From Oscillospiraceae bacterium (GTDB lineage Bacteria > Bacillota > Clostridia > Oscillospirales > Acutalibacteraceae): 64,000 nt of DNA. The notes below the pieces were generated by a model. That model had not been told where the DNA came from. It worked only from the letters and a program-made list of their open reading frames with translations, and searched no databases. Shown here in pieces: positions 15,789-24,390 of this stretch. The translations under genes and the position numbers were made by a program. The DNA lies in contig DPVM01000001.1 in assembly GCA_003526845.1 (NCBI GenBank), forward strand, positions 87,126 to 151,125, given 5' to 3'. Each line of letters opens with the position of its first letter. Position 1 is the first letter of the stretch.

Positions 15789-16697
15789 CTATTCAAAATA
15801 TGTTTCAACCGTTTTTATTGCGCCGGTCGGCGAAAAATGCCAGCTGTCGATATGGTCGCGCTCATCAAAATAGACAAGCTCACTTTGTACGGCGGCAGAG
15901 TCGAACGCCTGAACTATAACAAGTTTGATTTTCATTTTATCGGGGATTATAGACTTTATATAGACTGAAACGCACTGTCCCGGCACCAAATCGTCGCACG
16001 GCTCGGCAAGCCCTGCCAAATTCGGCATAAGCTCGACAAAAACGCCGTATGATTCAACACTGCGCACAACACCCGTAACCGTTTCGCCGACGGAGAACAG
16101 CGCCGCATTTTCGCTCCATGTGCCGAGAAGTTCCTTGAGCGTAAAGGTAAGCTTGCCGTCGAACTTATTTTTTAGCACAGTGCGGATAAGTTCGCCCTCA
16201 AACAGCCTTTGCGACGCATGCGAAATGCGCGACACCGAGAGCATATCAATCGGAATGAGCGAATTTATCCCTGCGCCGATATCAATAAACGCGCCGAATT
16301 TTTCAAGGTGAGTAACTTTTGCGTCGATAACATCACCGACGGACAGATGGGAAATATAATTATCCATACACTCCTGCTGCACAAGGCGGCGCGAAAGAAG
16401 GGCTACTGCCTCGCCGCCGAAATCGCCGATGCCCGTAACCTTGAAACAAACAATTTTGTTGACCTTTGAAATGAGCGCAATGTCGCGCACCGAACCGTCG
16501 GAAATGCCGAGCGCACCCTCTTTGTACGGAATGACGCCGTGAATTTTGCCGAGGCGAATATGTAAATTGCGTGCCGTGTCGCAAACGGTGACTCTGCCCT
16601 CAAAAATTTCTCCCGCTTTGACGGCGGTTTCGACCTCGCCGATGTTTTCAAATTCCTTTAACAGAGCGGGATTTACGCCCTCCGGCAAAAATTTCAT
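15789..16697 (-). CDS. Multi-S1-domain RNA-binding protein
   Basis: 302 residues with three S1-like OB-fold repeats at roughly residues 27-100, 118-190 and 205-265. The second is the clearest (VGDVIDAKVTHLEKFGAFIDIGAG), and the third reads VGETVTGVVRSVESYGVFVEL. Proteins of this layout in Clostridia are often labelled small ribosomal protein S1 or YugI-like; they bind mRNA and may help translation initiation. The C-terminal 45 residues are unlike S1 and end in HFSPTGAIKTVETYFE. It is a single gene convergent with the right ABC operon. No DNA-binding motif is visible. Confidence 0.85.
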   Translation of the reverse strand: MKFLPEGVNPALLKEFENIGEVETAVKAGEIFEGRVTVCDTARNLHIRLGKIHGVIPYKEGALGISDGSVRDIALISKVNKIVCFKVTGIGDFGGEAVALLSRRLVQQECMDNYISHLSVGDVIDAKVTHLEKFGAFIDIGAGINSLIPIDMLSVSRISHASQRLFEGELIRTVLKNKFDGKLTFTLKELLGTWSENAALFSVGETVTGVVRSVESYGVFVELMPNLAGLAEPCDDLVPGQCVSVYIKSIIPDKMKIKLVIVQAFDSAAVQSELVYFDERDHIDSWHFSPTGAIKTVETYFE

Positions 16698-16838
16698 AAA
16701 ATTTCATAACCTTTCGTTTTAAAGCATACTCTGCCGCCTAACTTTTGACGGCAATATAAGAAAGTTGCGGCAAAAATTGCGCCGCACATTTTGCATTTTT
16801 CGGTATTTCATTTATATGCCGCTAAATATTTAATTATG

Positions 16839-16867
16839 TTGATAAAGGCAAAATATGGTGCTATAAT
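16839..16867 (+). promoter_or_regulatory. Promoter of the DUF951-murI-prfA operon
   Basis: TTGATA and TATAAT spaced by 17 bases, about 50 bases before the first ATG. Confidence 0.75.
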
Positions 16868-16917
16868 ATATAGGATTAAAAATAAATATGTTTATTAAAA
16901 TATGCTAAGGAGACCTT

Positions 16918-17103
16918 ATGAACATCAATGTAGGCGACATTTTGATTATGAAGAAGCCTCATCCCTGCTCAAATAAGGAATTTGAGGTTTTAAGAATCGG
17001 TGCGGATTTTAAAATCCGATGCACTAAATGCGGCAGAGAAGTTATGGTGCCGCGAAATAAAATAGAAAAGAACATTAAGGCAGTAAAAAATGAAAAAGAA
17101 TAA
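16918..17103 (+). CDS. DUF951-family small protein (YyzM-like)
   Basis: 61 residues, full length for DUF951. The pattern is VGDILIMKKPHPC, then RIGADFKIRCTKCGREVMVPR. The HPC cysteine and the CTKC pair could bind zinc. In Firmicutes this protein is usually encoded near the origin; its function is not known. AAGGAGA lies seven bases before the ATG, and its last 14 bases overlap murI. Confidence 0.85.
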   Translation: MNINVGDILIMKKPHPCSNKEFEVLRIGADFKIRCTKCGREVMVPRNKIEKNIKAVKNEKE

Positions 17104-17872
17104 CCGACCGATAGGCTTTCTTGACTCAGGAATCGGCGGAAGCACCGTTTTGGTAAAAGCGCTGAAAGTTTTGCCGAACGAAGACTATGTGTTTTTCAGC
17201 GACTCGGCGCACAACCCATACGGCGACAAAAGCGACGAAGATATAATAGACAGATGCAATCATATCGTTGAATATCTTATCGGCGAAAAAAATTGCAAGG
17301 CGATTGTTGTTGCGTGCAACACCGCATCGGCAAAAGCCGTTGCCGAACTGAGAGAAAAATTCAAGCCGACCCCGTTTATCGCAATTGAGCCGGCATACAA
17401 AATGGTTTATGACAAAAACCCCGACGGCTTCACGCTTGTTATGGCGACAAAAGGCACGCTCGAGAGCGAAAAATTCCACAGATTATACTACAAATACAAC
17501 AATCACAAAACGGAGCTGCACGCCTGCGTGGGGCTTGCGGATGTGATTGAAAAAGGTGACCGTGAGGAAATCAAAAAACATTTGTCCGACACGCTGTCGC
17601 AATACCGCGGCAAAGTTGACAATGTTGTTTTGGGTTGCACACACTATCCGCTTGTAAAAAAAGAAATTGCCGAAGTTTTGGGCAATGTTCGCTTTTTTGA
17701 CGGCGCCGAGGGCGTGAGCAAACAGCTCAAAAGAGTGCTTTGCGAAAACGGCATTTTGAGCGACAAAAAAGAGCGCGCCAACATTGAATTTATCGACTCG
17801 TCGGCAGATGAAAAGACGAGGGAAATCAAGAAACAAAGGTTTTATAAAATAATCAGCGAGGATAATATATGA
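17090..17872 (+). CDS. murI: Glutamate racemase
   Basis: 260 residues, standard length. It interconverts L- and D-glutamate for peptidoglycan in the cytoplasm. The N-terminal IGFLDSGIGGSTV, the first catalytic cysteine in VVACNTAS, and the second in VLGCTHYPLV are all present. It overlaps the DUF951 gene by 14 bases and prfA by 4 (ATGA), so translation is probably coupled along the operon. Confidence 0.96.
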   Translation: MKKNNRPIGFLDSGIGGSTVLVKALKVLPNEDYVFFSDSAHNPYGDKSDEDIIDRCNHIVEYLIGEKNCKAIVVACNTASAKAVAELREKFKPTPFIAIEPAYKMVYDKNPDGFTLVMATKGTLESEKFHRLYYKYNNHKTELHACVGLADVIEKGDREEIKKHLSDTLSQYRGKVDNVVLGCTHYPLVKKEIAEVLGNVRFFDGAEGVSKQLKRVLCENGILSDKKERANIEFIDSSADEKTREIKKQRFYKIISEDNI

Positions 17873-18945
17873 TAAATAAGTTGGAAGAAGTTGAAAAAAG
17901 GTTTGAAACGGTGAACGACCTTGTGTGTCAGCCGGATGTTATCGCAGACCTTGAACAATACACAAAATTGATGAAAGAGCTTAAACAGCTCACTCCCGTT
18001 GTTGAGAAATTCCGTGAATACAAAAAGGCACAGGAATCCTTTGAGGAATCAAAAGAAATGCTCGGCGACAGCTCGCTTGACGATGATTTTGCCGAAATGG
18101 TAAAGGAAGAATTTGAGCAGAGCAAAAAAGACATTGAGCGAATCGAAGAGGAACTTAAGGTTTTGCTTTTACCGCGCGACCCTAACGATGACAAAAATGT
18201 TATTATCGAAATCCGCGGCGGCGCAGGCGGTGAGGAATCGGCGCTTTTCGCAGGCGTGCTTTACAGAATGTACTCTATGTATGCCGAATCAAAGGGCTTT
18301 AAAACCGAAGTGCTTTCATCAAGCGAAACCGGCCTTGGCGGATATAAGGAAATCAGCTTTTCCGTTCAGGGTGACGGCGCATATTCGAGATTTAAATTTG
18401 AATCAGGCGTTCACCGCGTTCAGCGTGTGCCCGAAACGGAAAGCCAGGGCAGAATACACACATCGACAACAACAGTTGCCGTTTTGCCCGAGGCAGACGA
18501 TATTGATTTTGAAATAAACGAAAAGGATTTGCAAATTGATACTTTCCGCTCGTCGGGTGCAGGCGGTCAGCACATCAACAAAACATCGTCGGCAATACGC
18601 ATAACGCATATACCGACAGGCACAGTTGTCGAATGTCAGGACCAACGCTCACAGCACCAAAACAAGGACAAGGCAATGATGGTTTTGCGTGCGCGCCTTT
18701 ATGATATGGAAAAGGCAAAACACGACGCGGAAATCGCAGGCGAGAGAAAGGCACAGGTCGGCACCGGCGACAGAAGCGAAAGAATCAGAACATACAACTA
18801 TCCGCAAGGCAGGGTATCCGACCACAGAATCAATCTCACCCTTTACAAGCTTGAGCAGATTTTGAACGGCGATTTAGACGAGCTTATCGACGCACTTATC
18901 ACGGCAGACACCGCCGAAAAGCTCAAGGCATCGCAAGAGGACTAA
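17869..18945 (+). CDS. prfA: Peptide chain release factor 1
   Basis: 358 residues. It reads UAA and UAG stop codons and triggers peptide release. The tripeptide stop-codon reader is PET in RVPETESQGRIHTST, and the catalytic GGQ lies in SSGAGGQHINKTSS. A long N-terminal coiled-coil domain precedes them. The prmC methyltransferase gene, often adjacent, is absent here; the Sua5-CoaE fusion follows six bases later instead. Confidence 0.97.
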   Translation: MINKLEEVEKRFETVNDLVCQPDVIADLEQYTKLMKELKQLTPVVEKFREYKKAQESFEESKEMLGDSSLDDDFAEMVKEEFEQSKKDIERIEEELKVLLLPRDPNDDKNVIIEIRGGAGGEESALFAGVLYRMYSMYAESKGFKTEVLSSSETGLGGYKEISFSVQGDGAYSRFKFESGVHRVQRVPETESQGRIHTSTTTVAVLPEADDIDFEINEKDLQIDTFRSSGAGGQHINKTSSAIRITHIPTGTVVECQDQRSQHQNKDKAMMVLRARLYDMEKAKHDAEIAGERKAQVGTGDRSERIRTYNYPQGRVSDHRINLTLYKLEQILNGDLDELIDALITADTAEKLKASQED

Positions 18946-18951
18946 AGCGAT

Positions 18952-20520
18952 ATGCAAACAAAAATTTTGACTCCCGACGAAAAAGATATTCAAATCGCCG
19001 GAAAAATTTTGGCAGGCGGAGGGCTTGTCGCCTTTCCGACCGAAACGGTTTACGGCTTGGGCGCAGACGCGCTCAATGACGGGGCTGTTAAAAACATTTA
19101 TGCCGCAAAAGGCAGACCGAGCGACAATCCGCTGATTGTTCACATTGCAGAAAAGGACGATATAAAGCCGCTTGTCAAGGAGGTAACTCCAAAGGCAAAG
19201 GCGCTGATGGACGCGTTCTTTCCCGGTCCGCTCACGATAATTTTGCCGAAAAGTGACAAGGTAGGCAAAACTGTTTCGGGCGGGCTTGACACAGTAGCCG
19301 TGCGTATGCCGATTAACGAAACGGCACACGCGCTGATCAAGGCGAGCGGATGCCCGATTGCCGCACCGAGCGCAAACACATCGGGCTTGCCGAGTCCGAC
19401 AAGAGCAAAATATGTTATCGACGATATGATGGGTAAAATTGACGCGATTATTGACGGCGGCGACTGTGAATACGGCGTTGAATCAACCGTCATAACGCTT
19501 GCTGCCGAGGTGCCGACGCTGTTGCGCCCAGGTGCAATAACAAAAGAAATGCTTGAGAGCGTTATCGGCGAAGTTTATGTTGCGCCGGCAGTGCTTGAGG
19601 GTATGAAAGACAACGAGGTTGCCGCTTCGCCCGGAATGAAATACAAACACTATGCCCCAAAGGCTAAGGTAGTAATCGTCAAAGGCGACAAAGAAAAATA
19701 CGAAAAATTTGTCAACTCACGCAAAAACGCATACGCGCTTTGCTTTGACGGCGACAATATCGCAATTCCAAAGGTGACATACGGCAGAGAAAATGACGAT
19801 TTGAGCCAGGCGAGGGAACTTTTTGACGCATTGAGGCACCTTGACGAGCTTGGAGCAAAAAAAGTTTATGCCCACATTCCGCACAAGGACGGTGTAGGCA
19901 TGGCTGTTTACAACCGCCTTATCCGCGCGGCAGCGTTTTGCATTATCGACCTTGACAAACCGTTTACAATCGGCTTAACCGGTCCGACCGGCGCAGGCAA
20001 GGGATATGTCGGCGAGGAACTGAAAAAACGCGGTTTTAAAATAATCGACTGCGATTATTATGTGCGCAAGGCAGAGGAAAAGGGTTCGCCCGTTTTGGAG
20101 GAACTTGCGGCGGAATTCGGCGACGATATTTTGACCGACGGCGAGCTTAACAGGCGGCTTTTGGCACAAAGAGCGTTTGAATCAAAAGAAAAAACGGATG
20201 CTCTAAACAGAATAGTTCACCCAAAGGTAATCGAGCTTTGCAGACAGCAGGCTGACGGCTTGTGCGTGCTTGACGCGCCCCAACTGTTTGAGGCAAACGC
20301 GCAGGATGACTGCTACAAGGTTATCACAGTTGTCGCTCCCGACGAAATGAGGCTTGAACGAATTTTAAAGCGCGACAATTTGACGGCGCGCCAGGCGTTT
20401 ATCAGAATGAACGCACAATTTGACAACGATTATTATATCAAGCGCAGTGATTATGTAATTTATAATGACGGCAGGGATATAATAAATCAAATAGATAAAA
20501 TTATGGAGGCAATTCTATGA
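18952..20520 (+). CDS. Fusion of L-threonylcarbamoyladenylate synthase (Sua5/TsaC2) and dephospho-CoA kinase (CoaE)
   Basis: One 522-residue reading frame with three parts. Residues 1-205 are a YrdC/TsaC domain (FPTETVYGLG, KGRPSDNPL, PSANTSG) making threonylcarbamoyl-AMP for tRNA t6A37. Residues about 215-335 are the Sua5 extension (SPGMKYKHYAPKAKVV, then VYAHIPHKDGVGMAVYNRL). Residues about 340-522 are a complete dephospho-CoA kinase with P-loop GLTGPTGAGKG, DCDYYVRKA, NRIVHPKV and a lid RDNLTARQA. No stop or frameshift separates them, so a bifunctional protein joining t6A synthesis and the last step of CoA synthesis is expected. The M18 gene overlaps its end by four bases. Confidence 0.93.
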   Translation: MQTKILTPDEKDIQIAGKILAGGGLVAFPTETVYGLGADALNDGAVKNIYAAKGRPSDNPLIVHIAEKDDIKPLVKEVTPKAKALMDAFFPGPLTIILPKSDKVGKTVSGGLDTVAVRMPINETAHALIKASGCPIAAPSANTSGLPSPTRAKYVIDDMMGKIDAIIDGGDCEYGVESTVITLAAEVPTLLRPGAITKEMLESVIGEVYVAPAVLEGMKDNEVAASPGMKYKHYAPKAKVVIVKGDKEKYEKFVNSRKNAYALCFDGDNIAIPKVTYGRENDDLSQARELFDALRHLDELGAKKVYAHIPHKDGVGMAVYNRLIRAAAFCIIDLDKPFTIGLTGPTGAGKGYVGEELKKRGFKIIDCDYYVRKAEEKGSPVLEELAAEFGDDILTDGELNRRLLAQRAFESKEKTDALNRIVHPKVIELCRQQADGLCVLDAPQLFEANAQDDCYKVITVVAPDEMRLERILKRDNLTARQAFIRMNAQFDNDYYIKRSDYVIYNDGRDIINQIDKIMEAIL

Positions 20521-21917
20521 GCGAAAAAACAAAGCAATTAAAAGAAATGCTGTTTAACCAAAAGAAAAACGGCATTGATGTTTTCACCGAGGACGAATTA
20601 AACGCCTGCGATGAATTTTGCGAGGGATATAAGGAATTTTTGGGCACTCACAAAACAGAGCGCGAGGTTGCCGCTTATGTTGAGGATGTTGCGCAGAAAA
20701 ACGGATTTGTTAAATTTGACGAATTCGGCGGCGCACTCAACGCAGGCGACAAAGTTTATTATGCAAACAGAGGCAAGGCAATCATTCTTTGCGTTAAAGG
20801 CAAAAGAAGCATTAAGGACGGCGTAAGAATTTCCGCCGCTCACATTGACTCTCCGCGCCTTGATTTGAAACAATGCCCGATTTACGAGCAGGACGGCGTG
20901 GGATATTTCAAAACCCACTACTACGGCGGAATCAAAAAATATCAGTGGACAACAATTCCGCTTTCTCTGCATGGCAGAATTTGCAAGGCTGACGGCAGTT
21001 TTGTCGATGTTAAAATCGGCGAAAAACCAGACGAGCCGAAGTTCTGCATCACCGACATTCTCCCCCATCTCGGTGGCGAGCAAATGCAGCGCAAGGCAAA
21101 TGAAATCGTAAAGGGCGAGGAGCTTAATGTTGTAATCGGCTCGCGTCCGTTTAAAGACGACGATGAAAGCGAGCGAATCAAACTTAACCTTCTTTCGTTG
21201 CTTTATGAAAAATACGGCATTGTTGAAAGAGATTTTCTCTCTGCCGAGCTTGAACTTGTGCCGGCATATACCGTTGATGACATCGGATTTGACAGGAGCA
21301 TGATAGGCGGCTACGGTCACGACGACAGAGTTTGCTCATACCCTGCACTTCAGGCAATTCTTGATATTGACGAGGCTCCCGAATACACGGCAATCACAGT
21401 TTTGACCGATAAGGAAGAAACAGGCTCTGACGGCAACACAGGTCTTAACTCATCATATCTCAAATATTTTGTTGAGGATTTGGCACGCCTTGAGGGCTTT
21501 GAGGGCAGAGATGTTTTGCGCAACTCAAAATGCCTCAGCGCAGATGTTAACGCGGCATATGACCCTACATGGTCAACCGTTTTTGAAAAGAACAACGCAA
21601 GCTTTATCAACAACGGCGTTTGCGTGACAAAGTTCACCGGGGCACGCGGCAAGAGCGGCACCTCTGACGCAAGTGCGGAATTTTGCGCTTGGGTTGGCAA
21701 TTTGCTTGATGAAAACGGCGTTTTGTGGCAAACAGGCGAGCTTGGCAAGGTTGACGGCGGAGGCGGCGGAACAGTCGCTATGTATATCGCAAATATGGAT
21801 GTTGACACAATTGATGTCGGCGTTCCCGTTTTGTCGATGCACGCTCCGTACGAAATTGTCAGCAAGATTGATGTTTATTCCGCATACAAAGCATTTTTAA
21901 CATTCTTCACAAAATAA
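20517..21917 (+). CDS. M18-family zinc aminopeptidase
   Basis: 466 residues, the usual size. Metal ligands of the family are visible: His in ISAAHIDSPR, Asp/His in GGYGHDDR, Glu-Glu in DKEETGSDG, Asp in CLSADVNA and His in LSMHAPYEI. It removes N-terminal (often acidic) residues from peptides in the cytoplasm. It is the last gene of the murI-prfA operon; GGAGG precedes its ATG inside the previous gene. A terminator follows 16 bases after the stop. Confidence 0.94.
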   Translation: MSEKTKQLKEMLFNQKKNGIDVFTEDELNACDEFCEGYKEFLGTHKTEREVAAYVEDVAQKNGFVKFDEFGGALNAGDKVYYANRGKAIILCVKGKRSIKDGVRISAAHIDSPRLDLKQCPIYEQDGVGYFKTHYYGGIKKYQWTTIPLSLHGRICKADGSFVDVKIGEKPDEPKFCITDILPHLGGEQMQRKANEIVKGEELNVVIGSRPFKDDDESERIKLNLLSLLYEKYGIVERDFLSAELELVPAYTVDDIGFDRSMIGGYGHDDRVCSYPALQAILDIDEAPEYTAITVLTDKEETGSDGNTGLNSSYLKYFVEDLARLEGFEGRDVLRNSKCLSADVNAAYDPTWSTVFEKNNASFINNGVCVTKFTGARGKSGTSDASAEFCAWVGNLLDENGVLWQTGELGKVDGGGGGTVAMYIANMDVDTIDVGVPVLSMHAPYEIVSKIDVYSAYKAFLTFFTK

Positions 21918-21932
21918 AATAACCGCATAAAT

Positions 21933-21963
21933 AAAGGAGGCTCGTACAGAGTCTCCTTTTTAT
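21933..21963 (+). terminator. Terminator of the murI-prfA-M18 operon
   Basis: AAAGGAG/CTCCTTT stem extended by an inner CTC/GAG pairing, followed by TTTTTATT. Confidence 0.8.
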
Positions 21964-22065
21964 TGTTAAGCCGGGCGGCAATTTACCGAAATCATAATGC
22001 ACCAAACCACAGGGGTGGATTTTCTTCAAGAGGAATACAAATGTTTTATGATATGTATAATAAAT

Positions 22066-22102
22066 CAACCGTAGGGGTAAACTGTGTTCACCCCTGCGAA
22101 GT
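22066..22102. repeat. Short interspersed palindromic repeat, copy 2
   Basis: CCGTAGGGGTAAACTGTG with GTTCACCCCTGCG, a variant of the palindrome near 1884 and 46543. It sits in a convergent intergenic gap that holds no gene. Confidence 0.5.
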
Positions 22103-22134
22103 AATATGTTAATTTTTTGAACAATCAAAATTTT

Positions 22135-22809
22135 TCATTCCTTTTCAAAAATTTCGACATTGCCGGACTCGTCAACGGTGGCAAGGAACACATCCTGAAC
22201 ACGCAACTCGCGCTCGGCGATGATGCGCGTCACATAATCGGCGGTGACTGCCGAAGATGCAATATTATCCGCCATAAGCTCGCCGTCGATAACAACCGTT
22301 GTAAGTAAACCCTTGCGCACGGGGGCAAAATTGAAATCGCGCGGAGTGAGTTGACGCTCGAGCGGCTTTGGCAAAAAGCTGATTTCGCCCGTTATTTCCA
22401 TAACCGCGGTATCAATTTGCGACAAATCGAAATATCCGGCGGAGCGTGCGGCGGTTATCAAATCGTCAAGTTCGATTTTTGCCTTTTTGAGAGCGGATTT
22501 TGAAATTTTTGAATTGTTTATCAAAATAATCGGCGTGCCGTTTATAAACTTGCGAGCCTTTATGCTTTTTCGCGACAAAAGCTCAAACAAAACATCGAGC
22601 GCGGCATATATTATCATAGCCAAAACGCCTTTCCACAACGCAAGGTCGATATTTGTCGCCATTTCTGCGGCAATTGAGCCGATAGAAATGCCGATGACAT
22701 AATCGAAAAACGAAAGCTGCGATATTTGGCGGCTGCCCATAAATTTTGAAAGTGCAAACAAAACAAGAAACGAAACGGCACTTAAAATTATAATTTTTAC
22801 AAAATCCAT
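22135..22809 (-). CDS. DUF421 (YetF/YdfR-type) membrane protein
   Basis: The start at 22809 is chosen because GGTGA lies five bases upstream and the first membrane helix begins there. The 224-residue product has three N-terminal helices, with SRQISQLSFFDYVIGISIGSIAAEMA between the first two. A cytoplasmic DUF421 domain with a FINGTPIILINN strand follows, then QLTPRDFNFAP and a C-terminal globular part. The family is common in spore-formers and its biochemical role is unsettled. It is divergent from the DUF5058 operon. Confidence 0.85.
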   Translation of the reverse strand: MDFVKIIILSAVSFLVLFALSKFMGSRQISQLSFFDYVIGISIGSIAAEMATNIDLALWKGVLAMIIYAALDVLFELLSRKSIKARKFINGTPIILINNSKISKSALKKAKIELDDLITAARSAGYFDLSQIDTAVMEITGEISFLPKPLERQLTPRDFNFAPVRKGLLTTVVIDGELMADNIASSAVTADYVTRIIAERELRVQDVFLATVDESGNVEIFEKE

Positions 22810-22943
22810 AAAATCACCGATAATATTGTGTGCAAAAACACTTTGTTTATGATATAATAGAAAAAATGTAACATTTTGAGCGACCGAAAATTCGACTTCG
22901 GCAAGCACTCAAAAAATCAAACCGAAAACGAAAGGGTGATTGT

Positions 22944-23714
22944 TTGAATTTCAAAGAAGACAGCTTTATGATTGCACTTGCACTCACAGTTGCGGCATTT
23001 GTCACAGCGCAGGCACTGTTCTTTTTAATTCGCGCAATAAAAAGGGCAAAAAAGCTTGGCATAAGCAAGGAAAAAATCAAAAGCACAATAGTTTCCTCGG
23101 GTCTTTTCACTGTTGCACCGGCAATCGGAATTGTCGCAACAGTGCTGACGCTTTCGGCAGGTCTCGGTTATGTTTTGCCGTGGATAAGGCTGACGGTAAT
23201 AGGCAACATATCGTATGAGGTCACAGCGGCAACAAACGCCGTTGAGGCATACGGATTAACAGGCGGAATAGCAAACGAAATTACGGACCCGACAGTATTT
23301 GCAACCGTTGCTTGGGTTATGACGCTCGGCTCAATTATGCCGCTTGTGCTGATACCGATTTTTCTCAAGAAAATACAAGGAAAAATCGCAAAAACAACAT
23401 CAAAAAACAGCAAATGGTCATCCGTTATGAGTGCGGCGGCATTCATCGGTTTGATTTCGGCATTCGTCGCAAGAGCGATTGCCGGCTCGGGCAACAAGGC
23501 AATAATCGGCGATGGTGCAGGCGTGCTTTCGCTTGCGGCACTTGTTTTTTCGATAATTTTGATGCTTGTATTTCAAAAGCTGTCAACCCTCAATAAAATG
23601 AAATGGCTTGAAAGTTTTGCAATGCCGTTTGCAATGATTGGTGCAATGGCGCTTGTAATGCTGCTTGCGCAAATATTGCCGCACGACATAGCCTTTTTGG
23701 AATGGAGGGGTTAA
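22944..23714 (+). CDS. DUF5058-family integral membrane protein
   Basis: 256 residues starting at TTG, with AAAGGGTGA upstream. Six or seven hydrophobic segments surround a glycine/threonine-rich middle (LTLSAGLGYVLPWIRLTVIG, then NEITDPTVFATVAW). The conserved layout resembles a transporter subunit, but the family has no known function. The next membrane-protein gene starts one base after its stop, followed by an M20 peptidase, so the three form one operon. Confidence 0.75.
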   Translation: MNFKEDSFMIALALTVAAFVTAQALFFLIRAIKRAKKLGISKEKIKSTIVSSGLFTVAPAIGIVATVLTLSAGLGYVLPWIRLTVIGNISYEVTAATNAVEAYGLTGGIANEITDPTVFATVAWVMTLGSIMPLVLIPIFLKKIQGKIAKTTSKNSKWSSVMSAAAFIGLISAFVARAIAGSGNKAIIGDGAGVLSLAALVFSIILMLVFQKLSTLNKMKWLESFAMPFAMIGAMALVMLLAQILPHDIAFLEWRG

Positions 23715-23715
23715 A

Positions 23716-24390
23716 ATGGATAATAATAATAGTAATAATTACATTAACAAAACCCACACATACGGCAAAATTTGGACTCTTGTAACGCTTGCGCTGTTTT
23801 TGTCTGTTCCTGTTCTGATTTGTGCGCATCTCGGTGTTTCGCCAAAGCTTGAAATGATAGGCAAAGGCCTTGCAACCGTTGCCCTTGTATTTTACCCTAC
23901 GGCTGTATTGGAGGTTATTACATATTCACCGATGCTCGGCACCGGCGGAACTTATCTCGGCTTTGTTACCGGAAACATAACAAATCTTAAACTGCCTGTT
24001 GCGCTCAACGCAATGGAAAGTGCAGAAGTTGAGCCGGGCAGCGAGGAGGGCGAAGTTATTTCGACAATATCAATTGCCGTTTCGTCAATTGTGACAACAA
24101 TCATAATTGCCGTTTGCGTGCTTGCTTTTTTCCCGGTGCTTCACAATATAACAGACCCCGGCTCTGCGTTTGCACCGGCATTTCAGCAGGTTACGCCTGC
24201 GCTTTTTGGCGCTCTTTGTGCGTCATATCTTGCAAAACATTGGAAAATATCAATCTTGCCGATTGTGACACTTACAATAATTTTGCTGTTCAAAGGCACG
24301 CTCGGCACCGGTGTGCTGATTCCCGTCGGCGTTGTTGTTTCGCTGATAGGCGCACACCTGATGTATAAGAAAGGCTGGTTAGACAGATGA
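23716..24390 (+). CDS. Multi-pass membrane protein, partner of the DUF5058 protein
   Basis: 224 residues with about six membrane helices and a short Asn-rich N-terminus. Helix 2 to 3 carries YSPMLGTGGTYLGFVTGNITNLKLPVA, a Gly/Thr-rich loop resembling a substrate-binding re-entrant region. A hydrophilic loop reads EVEPGSEEGEVIST. I do not recognise a named family. It is one base downstream of the DUF5058 gene and overlaps the peptidase gene by four bases, suggesting a two-subunit membrane transporter coupled to a peptidase. Confidence 0.7.
   Translation: MDNNNSNNYINKTHTYGKIWTLVTLALFLSVPVLICAHLGVSPKLEMIGKGLATVALVFYPTAVLEVITYSPMLGTGGTYLGFVTGNITNLKLPVALNAMESAEVEPGSEEGEVISTISIAVSSIVTTIIIAVCVLAFFPVLHNITDPGSAFAPAFQQVTPALFGALCASYLAKHWKISILPIVTLTIILLFKGTLGTGVLIPVGVVVSLIGAHLMYKKGWLDR

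Noticed and set aside
20598..21320. 240-codon minus-strand frame opposite the M18 peptidase
   Set aside because: It is an antisense shadow of a gene with full catalytic motifs; its residue composition is Cys/Phe/Asn-rich and it has no start signals.
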